Below are positions 41,134-49,892 of a stretch of DNA of 64,000 bases, piece after piece. The DNA comes from JAZKHT01 sp040385245 (GTDB lineage: Bacteria > Pseudomonadota > Alphaproteobacteria > Rhodobacterales > Rhodobacteraceae), in the NCBI GenBank assembly GCA_040385245.1, contig JAZKHT010000007.1:186001-250000 (forward strand). Direction: 5' to 3'. Each line of letters starts with the position of its first letter. The first letter of the stretch is position 1. The notes below the pieces were generated by a model. That model saw only the letters and a list, made by a program, of their open reading frames with translations, was not told where the DNA came from and ran no database searches. The position numbers were made by a program, and so were the translations under genes.

Positions 41134-41228
41134 CCGTTCCCTCCCATACAGCCCGAGGGGCCGCGAACCGGTTCTGTCTGATAGGTGCGGCAAGTGGCGG
41201 GTGGGATCAACCCCACCCAACGCGCTTG

Positions 41229-41762
41229 TTACTCTTCGCCCGCCTGCGGTGGCGGTGCGGACGGCGTACGTGCGCCTGCCCGGCGCCAGCGCCACAGTTC
41301 GGCCTGCTGGTCCAGCGACATCGGGCGATATGCCTTGTAATAGACGTTCACGTTGAACAGGCGTTCCAACAGGCGACCATCGTTCGTGCGCCGGTATTCA
41401 AGGTCTTCGGCCGCCAGAACGGTGCGGATATCGCCGGTCACGCCATACCTCGCCGCCGCAGAATACAGCGCCCCATCCCCCGCAGGCACACCGCCTGCCG
41501 AACGCAGGTTGCCACCAAGCGCCGCAACGGCATCGGCATTCGGTGTCGGATCGGTGCGATTGGCACCGCCAACCGTCGGTTCCGGCAATTCCGCCAGGGA
41601 TTCGGGCATTTCCAGTGGCTTGGGCGGCAGGATGCCAAATTCATCCGGCCCCTGCGTGTCGGACCTGATGTTCATCAAGCTTGGCGTCTTGTCCGACGAA
41701 CAGCCCGCCAGCGCCAGCATTGCCGCAAGTGCGGTCACCTGGACGACCCGTGCTGTCCGCAT
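41229..41762 (-). CDS. DUF3035 family lipoprotein
   Basis: 177 residues. The lipobox LALAGCSS follows a hydrophobic signal, so it is lipidated on Cys21 or close to it. TPSLMNIRSDTQGPDEFGILPPKPLEMP is the DUF3035 signature; the middle and end are charged and of low complexity. Function is unknown. ATG 41762 is set by the signal peptide. It lies between lspA (signal peptidase II, which would process it) and the M16 pair. Confidence 0.85.
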   Translation of the reverse strand: MRTARVVQVTALAAMLALAGCSSDKTPSLMNIRSDTQGPDEFGILPPKPLEMPESLAELPEPTVGGANRTDPTPNADAVAALGGNLRSAGGVPAGDGALYSAAARYGVTGDIRTVLAAEDLEYRRTNDGRLLERLFNVNVYYKAYRPMSLDQQAELWRWRRAGARTPSAPPPQAGEE

Positions 41763-41815
41763 GTTTGCCTCCGTCAACGCCAACGTCTTTGTCTTAGCGT
41801 AAAGGTTTGACCGCG

Positions 41816-42325
41816 TCACGGGGTCTTTCCGTTCCGTTTCGGCACATCCTTGCCGGGGCCTTTCTTTTGCCCCGTAAACAGCACCAGACCAGCGGCCCCA
41901 GCAAAGATGGCGATGTCAGCGACATTGAAGGCATAGGGGTTTTCGATGCCGCAGCAGGACATGTTCAGAAAATCGGCCACGGCCCCGTAAACGATACGGT
42001 CAATCACGTTGCCCATCGCCCCGCCGATCAGCAAACCGGCGGAAATCTGGGCGGGAACGGATGCCTTTTCCCGGCGCATCCACAGCCAGACCCATGTCGA
42101 TATGCCCAGCGCCACCGCAATCAGCACCCAGCGCATCACGTCTGCGTCGTGCGAAAACAGGCCAAAGTTGACCCCCCGGTTCCACGCCATGCGAAACACA
42201 AGGAACGGGGGCACCACCTCGATCACGCCACGGTTCAGCAGGTCAAGCCCCTGCACAACCGCCAGCTTGGACGCCTGATCCAGCGCAAAGGTCGCAACCG
42301 CAATGATGCCAACGCGCCGCATCAT
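41816..42325 (-). CDS. lspA: Lipoprotein signal peptidase (signal peptidase II)
   Basis: 169 residues with four hydrophobic segments. The two catalytic Asp are in GGAMGNVIDRIVYG and YAFNVADIAIFAG; DQASKLAVV and RMAWNRGVNFGLF are the other conserved blocks. It cleaves prolipoprotein signals in the inner membrane. ATG 42325 overlaps the purH stop (TGATG); ATG 42322 is also possible. Confidence 0.95.
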   Translation of the reverse strand: MMRRVGIIAVATFALDQASKLAVVQGLDLLNRGVIEVVPPFLVFRMAWNRGVNFGLFSHDADVMRWVLIAVALGISTWVWLWMRREKASVPAQISAGLLIGGAMGNVIDRIVYGAVADFLNMSCCGIENPYAFNVADIAIFAGAAGLVLFTGQKKGPGKDVPKRNGKTP

Positions 42326-43914
42326 CAGTGCCGGAAATGCCGCATGCCGGTGAACACCATGGCAAGTCCGGCCGCATCGGCGGCGGCAATCACCTCGTCG
42401 TCACGCATCGACCCGCCGGGCTGGATGATCGCGGTCGCCCCAGCCTCGGCTGCGGCGAGCAGGCCATCGGAAAACGGAAAGAACGCATCCGACGCCACGA
42501 CCGACCCTTGGGTCAGCGGCGCGGTCAGGCCCAGCGCCTGCGCCATGTCCAGCGATTTGCGGGCGGCGATGCGGGTGCTGTCAACGCGGCTCATCTGTCC
42601 GGCACCGACGCCGACCGTGGCGCCGTCCTTGACGTAGATGATCGCATTGGATTTCACATGCTTTGCCACCGTCCAGGCAAACAGCAGATCGGCCAGTTCC
42701 GCATCGGTCGGCGCCCGTTTGGTCACCACCTTCAGATCACGGGGCAGAACGAACCCGGCATCGCGGTCCTGCACCAGAAACCCGCCCGCAACCTGTTTGA
42801 ACGCCAGACCCTTGGCCTTTGGGTCCGGCAAGGCGGCGGTGGTCAAAAGGCGCAGGTTCTTTTTCGTCGCAAAGATCGCCTTCGCCTCGTCCGACGCGCC
42901 GGGGGCGATGACAACCTCGGTGAAAATCTCGACGATGCTTTCGGCGGTTGCCGCATCCAGCGGTTGGTTCAGTGCCACGATCCCGCCAAAGGCCGAGGTG
43001 CGGTCACAATCATAGGCGCGGGCATAGGCCTCGGCCAAGGTCGCGCCACGGGCCACGCCGCAGGGATTGGCATGTTTGATGATCGCGCAGGCGGGGGCCT
43101 CACCGGCGAATTCCGCCACCAGTTCAAAGGCAGCGTCGGTGTCGTTGATGTTGTTGTAAGACAGCTCTTTTCCCTGCCACTGGCGCGCAGTCGCCACCCC
43201 ATCGCGCCGCGACCCGTCGGTGTAAAAGGCCGCCGCCTGATGCGGATTTTCGCCATAGCGCAGCCCTTGCGCCAGCTTGCCCGCAAAGGTGCGATAGCGC
43301 GGCGTCGATTCCTTGATTTCGCCCGCCAGCCAATTCGACACGGCAGAATCGTACGCGGCGGTACGGGAATAGGCGGTCAGCGCCAGTTTCTGACGAAACG
43401 CCATCGTCGTGGCCCCGTCATGCGCCTTCATCTGGTCCAACAGGCCCGCGTAATCCTGCGGATCGGTGATCACGGTGACAAAGCGGTGATTCTTGGATGC
43501 GGCCCGGATCATGGCCGGACCGCCGATATCGATATTCTCGATGCAGGTGGCGTGATCGGCCCCCCGCGCCACGGTTTCCTCGAACGGATACAGGTTCACG
43601 ACCAGCAGGTCGATCGGCTCGATCCCGTGGGCGGCCATCGCCACCAGATGTTCATCATCGTCGCGCAGCGCCAGCAGACCGCCATGCACATTGGGGTGCA
43701 GCGTCTTGACCCGGCCATCCATCATCTCGGGAAAACCGGTCACATCCGACACATCGCGCACCGTCAACCCAGCCGCCCGCAGCATGCCAGACGTACCGCC
43801 CGTTGAAATCAGTTCCACCCCCTGCGCCGCAAGCGCGCGGGCCAGGTCCAAAAGCCCAGACTTGTCGGATACAGAAATCAATGCGCGTCCGATGGGAACA
43901 AGGCCATGCGCCAT
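42325..43914 (-). CDS. purH: Bifunctional AICAR transformylase/IMP cyclohydrolase
   Basis: 529 residues, the standard PurH size. The MGS-like cyclohydrolase domain begins ALISVSDKSGLLDLARALA with STGGT. The transformylase half has the KQNPHQxA-like GENPHQAAAF, AIIKHANPCGVA (catalytic Lys-His) and DAFFPFSDGL. It catalyses the last two steps to IMP. It is followed by lspA and preceded by the heparinase-like gene, 25 bases away. Confidence 0.97.
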   Translation of the reverse strand: MAHGLVPIGRALISVSDKSGLLDLARALAAQGVELISTGGTSGMLRAAGLTVRDVSDVTGFPEMMDGRVKTLHPNVHGGLLALRDDDEHLVAMAAHGIEPIDLLVVNLYPFEETVARGADHATCIENIDIGGPAMIRAASKNHRFVTVITDPQDYAGLLDQMKAHDGATTMAFRQKLALTAYSRTAAYDSAVSNWLAGEIKESTPRYRTFAGKLAQGLRYGENPHQAAAFYTDGSRRDGVATARQWQGKELSYNNINDTDAAFELVAEFAGEAPACAIIKHANPCGVARGATLAEAYARAYDCDRTSAFGGIVALNQPLDAATAESIVEIFTEVVIAPGASDEAKAIFATKKNLRLLTTAALPDPKAKGLAFKQVAGGFLVQDRDAGFVLPRDLKVVTKRAPTDAELADLLFAWTVAKHVKSNAIIYVKDGATVGVGAGQMSRVDSTRIAARKSLDMAQALGLTAPLTQGSVVASDAFFPFSDGLLAAAEAGATAIIQPGGSMRDDEVIAAADAAGLAMVFTGMRHFRH

Positions 43915-43939
43915 GGTCGAAACCTCCGTTCAGGTCATC

Positions 43940-45667
43940 TCAAGCCTGGGCGGGCAGGTCGTCCCGATCCAGATCGCGAATGGCGAGCGGAGTATCCTGT
44001 GCTTTCGCCAAGGTCCAGCCGATCCGGGTCTCGAACCCGGTGGCGTGGCCCGAAAGCACAATCTGCAGGCTTCCCCGCGGGCGAAGCCGCCCTTTTTCCA
44101 GAAAAACAGACGGCTCCAACCCCAGCTTCATCCGCCCATCATGGCGAAACACCCAGATCTCACCGCTTTTCAGCGCCATCGATACCGCCGAGCCGCCCAT
44201 GTCCAGCTTGGCATCCACATCTGGATGCAGATGAAAGCGGACGGCAATACCGATGCCTTCGGGGCCACCCGTGCCGCGCAACAGCACGAACCGCCGCTGT
44301 TCGGTGGGGGTGCGGGAATCCAGCAGTTCCGTGCCTGTCAGCCGCCGCCCGTTGCTGTCCAGCGTCAGCACCCGGCCATGTGTCAGCCCGTGCGTCAAGG
44401 ACCAGCCGTTGTGCGCCGCCGAAACATGCGCCCCGGCCAGATCGGCCGATTGCTGCACCGACAGGACGGCCGCACGGTCGACCAGCAATTCCTTGCCGCC
44501 CTGATCAAAGCGCGATGAGGAATATCCGTCGATGGCCAGCGTCGAATGTGACGGTGTGGCCCGCCCCGCGCGCCGCCAATCCGCCCCAAAGGGGCCGCCC
44601 GACCCGCAGCTGACGATCACCGGCCTGCGCCCCGATGTCAGTTCGAACGCAAGGGTCGACGCGTGGGCCGACCCACTTGCCCGGCCCCCGGGGGGCGATG
44701 CGGCATCGATGATCACCGTCGTGCGCCCCGACGACAGACGCGCAAAGCCCATCGCCAGCAGTCCGTGACCGGGAATTGATTTCACGCGCGCATTCGCCAG
44801 CGCCATTTCCAGCCGCCCCTCCATCCCGCGCCCGCCGCCGTGAAACCGCGCCAACCCGCCATCGGCATGGCGCAACGCACGCAGGGTCGGGGCAACCCGC
44901 TCTTTCGCGGCGGTCAGGGGCGGCGGGATCGGTTGTCCCGCCTCGGTCAAGGCGGTTTCCACCCAGATCAGCAGCGTGAACACCTCAAGCAGTTCTTCGG
45001 GATTTCGGGTGGGAATGCCGCCTTCGGCATCAATCTCGCGGCGGCAGTCTTCGGCAAGGGCGGCAAGCGCGGGGCCGACCAGCCGGTCCATCCCGGTCAG
45101 CGCCAGCCCGGCGACGATCAGCCCGGTCAACGCCTCGAACCGGGGCAGACCGGGGGCCGCCCGCTTCCAACGGCGGGACAGAAACACGGTCTGGGTGGTC
45201 AGCGCGCGGTAATAGGCAGCCGCTTGGACAGCATCGCGCCCAGACAACAGCAAAAAGGCATGGTTGATCCAGCGGATCAGTCTGCGCCCGGTCAGATCGG
45301 GCGTCCAGCCGCGACCCCGGCCTTGCGCGTTGCGGGCGATCCAGTCCCACGTCCAATCCTGCGCCCGAGCGCGTGCAGTTGCATCGCCCACGGCGGCCAG
45401 ATCGTCCAGCCAACCAAACCCTTCGGCCTCGGTCGCGAATCCGGCGTCGGGCATGGCGATGTCCCAGATGCGGGTTCCGGGTGCCTCGACCAAGTGACCG
45501 GCAAAGACGAAATTCCCTGCAATCAACTGCTTGCCGCGCGCATAAAGCCCGATGCTGCGGGGTTCCGGCTGCGAGACAAAGCCGGTCGCAGGGCGCGCCA
45601 AACCCGCCCGCCAAACGGCGAAACGGTTGCCAAAGGCGCTGTCCTCACGCTTACCGTTGCCTGCCAT
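43940..45667 (-). CDS. Heparinase II/III family protein
   Basis: 575 residues. The N-terminal half is the alpha/alpha toroid (IWDIAMPDAGFATEAEGFGWLDDLAA, RGRGWTPDLTGRRLIRWINHAF). The C-terminal beta-sandwich has the heparinase II/III block ATPSHSTLAIDGYSSSRF and AAHNGWSLTHGLTHGRVL. No signal peptide is evident. In alphaproteobacteria this gene commonly precedes purH; the natural substrate is not known and may not be heparin. Confidence 0.88.
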   Translation of the reverse strand: MAGNGKREDSAFGNRFAVWRAGLARPATGFVSQPEPRSIGLYARGKQLIAGNFVFAGHLVEAPGTRIWDIAMPDAGFATEAEGFGWLDDLAAVGDATARARAQDWTWDWIARNAQGRGRGWTPDLTGRRLIRWINHAFLLLSGRDAVQAAAYYRALTTQTVFLSRRWKRAAPGLPRFEALTGLIVAGLALTGMDRLVGPALAALAEDCRREIDAEGGIPTRNPEELLEVFTLLIWVETALTEAGQPIPPPLTAAKERVAPTLRALRHADGGLARFHGGGRGMEGRLEMALANARVKSIPGHGLLAMGFARLSSGRTTVIIDAASPPGGRASGSAHASTLAFELTSGRRPVIVSCGSGGPFGADWRRAGRATPSHSTLAIDGYSSSRFDQGGKELLVDRAAVLSVQQSADLAGAHVSAAHNGWSLTHGLTHGRVLTLDSNGRRLTGTELLDSRTPTEQRRFVLLRGTGGPEGIGIAVRFHLHPDVDAKLDMGGSAVSMALKSGEIWVFRHDGRMKLGLEPSVFLEKGRLRPRGSLQIVLSGHATGFETRIGWTLAKAQDTPLAIRDLDRDDLPAQA

Positions 45668-45767
45668 GCCCTGCCCGCCACCAATTCCCTGCCCCGTCCA
45701 GTTGACCCGGATCGTTGCCCACCACCTTACCCAACGGACCCCGACCTGTCACCCGTTACGGCCCGCC

Positions 45768-45885
45768 CCTTCCCCTTTGTGCAAATATCCTCAAGGGGGG
45801 GGCGCGGCACGCGCCGGGGGCAGAATGCCCCCAGTCCTTCTGCGTGCGGCTCCGCCGCACGCAGAAGGGACCGGGCTTGCCCCGG
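45768..45885 (-). repeat. Compound hairpin repeat with dispersed-repeat tail
   Basis: Read on the minus strand from the saccharopine-dehydrogenase stop, the block has four hairpins: 45885-45871 (CCGGGGC...), 45868-45836 (15-base stem, arms CTTCTGCGTGCGGC and its complement, three-base loop), 45835-45817 (GGGGGCA/TGCCCCC) and 45816-45801 (GGCGCG/CGCGCC). It ends in GAGGATATTTGCACAAAGGG at 45794-45773. The tail matches other copies in the window. It fills most of the gap upstream of the heparinase gene. Confidence 0.8.
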
Positions 45886-45902
45886 AACGGGGCGCCACAA
45901 GA

Positions 45903-47048
45903 TCAGGCGGGCGACTGGTCGATCCGGGCCATGTATTGCGCCAGCTTGCCGATTTCGGTCATCCAGCGGTCCAGCAGCTTTGGATCGTGCGGCGCGGCGT
46001 GCACCCCTGCCGGGATTTCGCGCGCCAGAACCGATTCGACCGCCAGGGACACCGGAACCGACACCAGACGCGCCATGGCAGTGCCGCGTGCGTCGCCCCA
46101 GGCATCCATCGCCCAGGTTTCCTGCCAGACGGCCACACCGTCCCGTTCCGCCTTTAGCGACACAAATAGCACCACGCGGTCAGGCTCGTTCTCGTCATAG
46201 GCGTTTTCGGCCCAGAATTGCGCGGCCATCTCTGCCAGCCGCGCATCGCCCGCCGCACCGTCCAGCGTTTCAATCTCGGCGAACACCGGCCCCCAGGCGT
46301 CTGCCCAGCCGTTCAGACGGATGGTGCCACGGACGAAATCCTTGACCTTCCAATCCTTGTCGAACCGGTAATCTTCCAGAAATGGCAGGGAATCGCGGTT
46401 GGGGTATACCTCAAAGCTTTCCGGCACAGGCAGCGGCGCGTCATAGGCAGTGATCGCATCCCACGGGCGCGACACGCGCAGTTCGGCAAAGTGTTTCAGG
46501 CTGCGTGACGGCGACCGCAGCGCCTTTAACACCCCCAGCGGCGACCAGCTGAATTTGTAGCGAAAGGGGTTTGGCTCTTTCGGCACACCGCCGCAATAGG
46601 ACGTGAAACTTAGGACGTTCTCCACATGGTAGGCGTCCGAGGCGCGGTAGCGCGCCACCAGATCATGCGCCATCAGGTGGTCAATGCCGGGGTCCAGCCC
46701 CACCTCATTCACAGACACCAACCCTGCAGCGCGGAAGTTATCGTCCAACGCGCGCATTTCCGGCGCGATGTAGCTGCTGGACACAAAATGCGCGCCCTTG
46801 GAGAGGCAGGCCTTGGCAATCGCCACATGCTGATCGGCGGGCAGCATGGAAATTGCGACATCGCCCTTTTCCAGCGCGGCCGTCAGCGCATCCAGACTAT
46901 AGGCGCGGATGTCAGTGGTCAGATCGCCCACCGCGTCACGGGCCTTTTCGACGGTCCGGTTCCAGACTACGACCTTGTGGCCGTTGCTGATCAACCGGCG
47001 CAGGCCGGGGGCGGACGACAGGCCGGTGCCGCACCAATGGATTGTCAT
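45903..47048 (-). CDS. Saccharopine dehydrogenase (SDH/LYS9-like)
   Basis: 381 residues. The N-terminus is a Rossmann fold (MTIHWCGTGLSSAPGLRRLI, KVVVWNRT). AHFVSSSYIAPEMRALDDNFRAAGLVSVNEVGLDPGIDHLMA is the saccharopine-reductase-type signature, and SFTSYCGGVPKEPNPFRYKFSWSP follows. It would cleave saccharopine to glutamate and aminoadipate semialdehyde. ATG 47048 is taken for the fold start. It is 56 bases after the LKR-like gene, so the two probably form a pathway pair. Confidence 0.88.
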   Translation of the reverse strand: MTIHWCGTGLSSAPGLRRLISNGHKVVVWNRTVEKARDAVGDLTTDIRAYSLDALTAALEKGDVAISMLPADQHVAIAKACLSKGAHFVSSSYIAPEMRALDDNFRAAGLVSVNEVGLDPGIDHLMAHDLVARYRASDAYHVENVLSFTSYCGGVPKEPNPFRYKFSWSPLGVLKALRSPSRSLKHFAELRVSRPWDAITAYDAPLPVPESFEVYPNRDSLPFLEDYRFDKDWKVKDFVRGTIRLNGWADAWGPVFAEIETLDGAAGDARLAEMAAQFWAENAYDENEPDRVVLFVSLKAERDGVAVWQETWAMDAWGDARGTAMARLVSVPVSLAVESVLAREIPAGVHAAPHDPKLLDRWMTEIGKLAQYMARIDQSPA

Positions 47049-47104
47049 CTGTCTTCTCCTGTAACGTGGGGAACTGGGAGCCGATCCGGCGTCCCGCCCA
47101 TCAT

Positions 47105-48154
47105 TCATACCGTTGCGATGTGATGGTCAAAGTCCGTTTTCGCCCGCATCCAGACTCCGGACCCAAGGTCGGTCAACGTCATCAGGCTTGGCAATAGCTG
47201 CGCTGCGTAATCCTGGCTGCTCTCCACCGGCAGCAGCGACGGCAGATTGTCGATCGCCGTCACGTCAAGGGGCGGCGCTTCATGCACCCGCAGCGCGGGC
47301 GCGTCCCAATCGGTGGCGCGGTCGTAAACCTTGATCGGCGAGAAATCGGATGTCGGATCGCAGGCGATGTCACCGATCACCGTCAGATTGCGCGGATCGG
47401 TCTTGGCCGAGGCAGGCACAAACACCGGGCAGCCGGGGCGGGCAAGGATGCAGTTCAGGAAGATCTCGTGTTCCAGAACCTGCGGAAACGGGCCGCCGCT
47501 GGCGGTTTCCGCGATATCCCATTTCGTGACATTTACCCCCATGGCAGCGCACAGGTCGGATGCCCCGGTGCCAACGCGGCCAAGCGCCCCGATGACAATG
47601 GCGCGCGGACGGGCCATGCCATCCAGTTCGCGGGCCAGATCGTCCAGAAGCGCCTGCTTGCCGGGGTATTTGTGAACTGGCCCGGCAATCCCGCCACGCT
47701 GTTGGGCGGCCCAGCATTTCAGCGCGACCGAAGCACCGGCATAGCCTGCCCAATACCCAAAGGCCGCGACCCGGCGACCCGACGCATCGACCAGGTATTC
47801 CAGATCATACAACGTCCCGCCGCCCGCCTTGAACCGCTGCAACAGCACACGGCCCGCAGGTTGGCCCTTGTAGGCATGGCCGAACATGATGTGGCGATGG
47901 GTCAGCGGTGTGCCGTCGTCCGGCAATTCCTTCAGCCCGAAGATGATCGCATCCGCCGGGGCCTTCGGCCACAGGTTTTCGGCCGCGATCTCGCACCCCG
48001 CCGCGCGATAGCCGTCAATCGGAATGGCGCGGACGTGGCTTTCCTCGACCGTCACGCGGATGCCTGCGGCCACCAGCGCTGCCGCACCGTCGGGTGTCAG
48101 CCCGACGCGTTCTTCGTTCGGGCGCTGTTCGGCCCGGACCCAGAGATGAGTCAT
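47105..48154 (-). CDS. Lysine-ketoglutarate reductase/saccharopine dehydrogenase (LYS1-like)
   Basis: 349 residues of the alanine-dehydrogenase/PNT type. RAEQRPNEERVGLTPDGAAALVAAG opens it, GRVAAFGYWAGYAGA-like (RRVAAFGYWAGYAGASVAL) lies mid-way and VIGALGRVGTGASDL is the nucleotide site. LYS1 makes lysine from saccharopine in fungi; the same fold runs the reverse direction as LKR in lysine breakdown. Placed next to an SDH gene, breakdown is favoured. ATG 48154 overlaps the WGR gene stop. Confidence 0.87.
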   Translation of the reverse strand: MTHLWVRAEQRPNEERVGLTPDGAAALVAAGIRVTVEESHVRAIPIDGYRAAGCEIAAENLWPKAPADAIIFGLKELPDDGTPLTHRHIMFGHAYKGQPAGRVLLQRFKAGGGTLYDLEYLVDASGRRVAAFGYWAGYAGASVALKCWAAQQRGGIAGPVHKYPGKQALLDDLARELDGMARPRAIVIGALGRVGTGASDLCAAMGVNVTKWDIAETASGGPFPQVLEHEIFLNCILARPGCPVFVPASAKTDPRNLTVIGDIACDPTSDFSPIKVYDRATDWDAPALRVHEAPPLDVTAIDNLPSLLPVESSQDYAAQLLPSLMTLTDLGSGVWMRAKTDFDHHIATV

Positions 48155-48483
48155 GTCAAAAATCCCTCTGCGCGATAGCCGCGCTTTTGTGCCCGTTTTC
48201 GCCACCGCTCGGCTGCGACGCAGGCATCGCGCAGGTTGGAAAACCACACCAGCAGCGTCGCCCCGCGTTTGCCCTTTGGCCCCCACTCGCGCAGGACCGA
48301 GTATTCGCCAAACAGATTATAGCTGACCTCGACCCGATAGAACCGGACGGCGGCACGGCTGTCGCGCGACAAAAGGAAATTCAGCACAGCAGGGCCTGTC
48401 GGGTCATCATCGCCAAGGGATAGCAGATTGTCCGGCGGGGGAAAGGGTGGGTCAAAGATCAAAAGTGGCAAAGACCGGCACAT
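48151..48483 (-). CDS. WGR-domain protein
   Basis: About 110 residues. RFYRVEVSYNLFGEYSVLREWGPKGKRG is a WGR domain (Trp-Gly-x-x-Gly), followed by an Arg-rich helix WFSNLRDACVAAERWRKRAQ. WGR domains bind DNA or activate catalysis in PARPs and MolR-like proteins; stand-alone bacterial members are uncharacterised. The start is uncertain: ATG 48483 overlaps xthA by 32 bases; a GTG near 48388 is an alternative. It overlaps the LKR gene start by ATGA. Confidence 0.78.
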   Translation of the reverse strand: MCRSLPLLIFDPPFPPPDNLLSLGDDDPTGPAVLNFLLSRDSRAAVRFYRVEVSYNLFGEYSVLREWGPKGKRGATLLVWFSNLRDACVAAERWRKRAQKRGYRAEGFLT

Positions 48484-49240
48484 GATCCGACGGCTGCAAC
48501 CAGCCCCGCGCCGGGCGCAGGATGCGGCTGGAATGCGCGGCGGATGATATGTCGGGCGTGGCCCAGATGTGATCCAGACGCCGGCCCTTGTCGGCGGTGT
48601 CCCAATCAGCGGCGCGATAGGACCACCAGCTGTAGAGCAACCCCTGCGGAATGTCCTGCCGGGTGACATCGACCCATGCCCCCGCGTCCTGTGCTTGTGC
48701 CAGATGTTCCACCTCGATCGGGGTGTGACTGACGATCTTCAGCAGGCTTTTGTGGTTCCACACGTCATCTTCGCGAGGGGCGATATTCAGATCGCCCACC
48801 AGAATGGCGCGATCGGGCTTTTCCCAATGAAAATGGTCGCGCATCTGGGTCAGGAAATCCAGCTTTTGGCCGAACTTCTCGTTCACAGTGCGGTCGGGGA
48901 TATCACCACCGGCGGGCACATAGCAGTTGTGGATGGTCACACCGTTTTCCAGCCGTGCCGCCACATGGCGGGCATGGCCAAGCTGCGCGAAATCCTGATC
49001 GCCTGCATCCATGATCGGCAGTTTCGACAGGATCGCCACGCCGTTATAGCCCTTTTGCCCGCGCGCAACCATGTAGCGATAGCCAAGGTCGCGAAACTGT
49101 TCGACCGGGATCTTTTCAACCGGGCTTTTGCATTCCTGAAGGCACAGGATGTCCGGGCTTTCTTCGGCCAGCAGCCGCAGCACCAAACCCTCGCGCAGGC
49201 GGACGGAATTGATGTTCCAGGTGGCGAGGGTGAAAGTCAT
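48452..49240 (-). CDS. xthA: Exodeoxyribonuclease III
   Basis: 262 residues. FTLATWNINSVRLR, LCLQECKSPVEKIP, HNCYVPAGGDI, GDLNIAP and the C-terminal RLDHIWAT and SDHVPV are the metal and active-site blocks of ExoIII/APE enzymes. It cuts at abasic sites and resects 3' ends in base-excision repair. ATG 49240 matches the family start. It leads the minus-strand run that contains the WGR gene and the saccharopine pair. Confidence 0.95.
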   Translation of the reverse strand: MTFTLATWNINSVRLREGLVLRLLAEESPDILCLQECKSPVEKIPVEQFRDLGYRYMVARGQKGYNGVAILSKLPIMDAGDQDFAQLGHARHVAARLENGVTIHNCYVPAGGDIPDRTVNEKFGQKLDFLTQMRDHFHWEKPDRAILVGDLNIAPREDDVWNHKSLLKIVSHTPIEVEHLAQAQDAGAWVDVTRQDIPQGLLYSWWSYRAADWDTADKGRRLDHIWATPDISSAAHSSRILRPARGWLQPSDHVPVFATFDL

Positions 49241-49315
49241 GGTGTGCTCCGGCTTTGGACGGCAAAGCCTAGGCCATGCCGCCCCCACCCTCAAGTCCCG
49301 GTCGGGGTCTTGGGT

Positions 49316-49630
49316 TCAGTCGGTCAGGGTAAAGCTGCCCATCGCGCACAGATCGGCGCTGCCGGACAATTCGGCCCCGGTGTCGGCAACGAAACGCAGG
49401 TCGTATTCGCAAACCTCTTCGCCGTCGGCGATGGTGACAGTGGCAACCTCGCCCGAATTCAGCACGTCTTGGCCAAGGATGTCTTCACCCCAGCTGTCAT
49501 CCCCAACCAGCGACGCATACATCTCTTGCAAGGTAACAGAGGAATTGTTGATCAGATCGAACAGCAGATCTTCGGCAAGGGCGGGCATCGCCACGGTTGT
49601 CAGGGCAAGGGTGGCAAGGATCAGGCGCAT
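49316..49630 (-). CDS. Small exported protein of unknown function
   Basis: 104 residues with a signal peptide (RLILATLALTTVAMPALAED). The mature part is acidic (EDLLFDLINNSSVTLQEMYAS, GDDSWGEDILGQDVLNSGE) and has two Cys (EEVCEYDLRF, ADLCAMGSF). NNSSVTLQEMYASLVGDDSWGEDILG looks like small periplasmic/Tat-independent proteins of alphaproteobacteria, but I know no function. ATG 49630 gives the signal peptide. Confidence 0.78.
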   Translation of the reverse strand: MRLILATLALTTVAMPALAEDLLFDLINNSSVTLQEMYASLVGDDSWGEDILGQDVLNSGEVATVTIADGEEVCEYDLRFVADTGAELSGSADLCAMGSFTLTD

Positions 49631-49759
49631 GGAACATCTCCGGGATACTGGTTGAACGCGCCGGTTCGGCGCAGGCCACAGGTTTAGGCGAAAACGGATG
49701 GCCGGGAAGTGTGCATTCGGTGGAAACAAGAAGATTTCCCTGTGGACTGAACAAAAAAA

Positions 49760-49780
49760 GGCCGGGCACAAGGCCCGGCC
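49760..49780 (-). terminator. Intrinsic terminator after the response-regulator gene
   Basis: GGCCGGGC (49760-49767) and GCCCGGCC (49773-49780) enclose ACAAG. On the minus strand the hairpin is followed by seven T. Core GGGCACAAGGCCC is identical to the terminators at 56116 and 59033. Confidence 0.9.
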
Positions 49781-49892
49781 AAGTCCAACAGGGAGGATGC
49801 CGTGCCATAACCCCGACACGACAAGGGGAACCTTCTGCGATCACGTTCGCATACAATCGTATATAAGTAGTGAATTCGGCAACAATAAGTCC

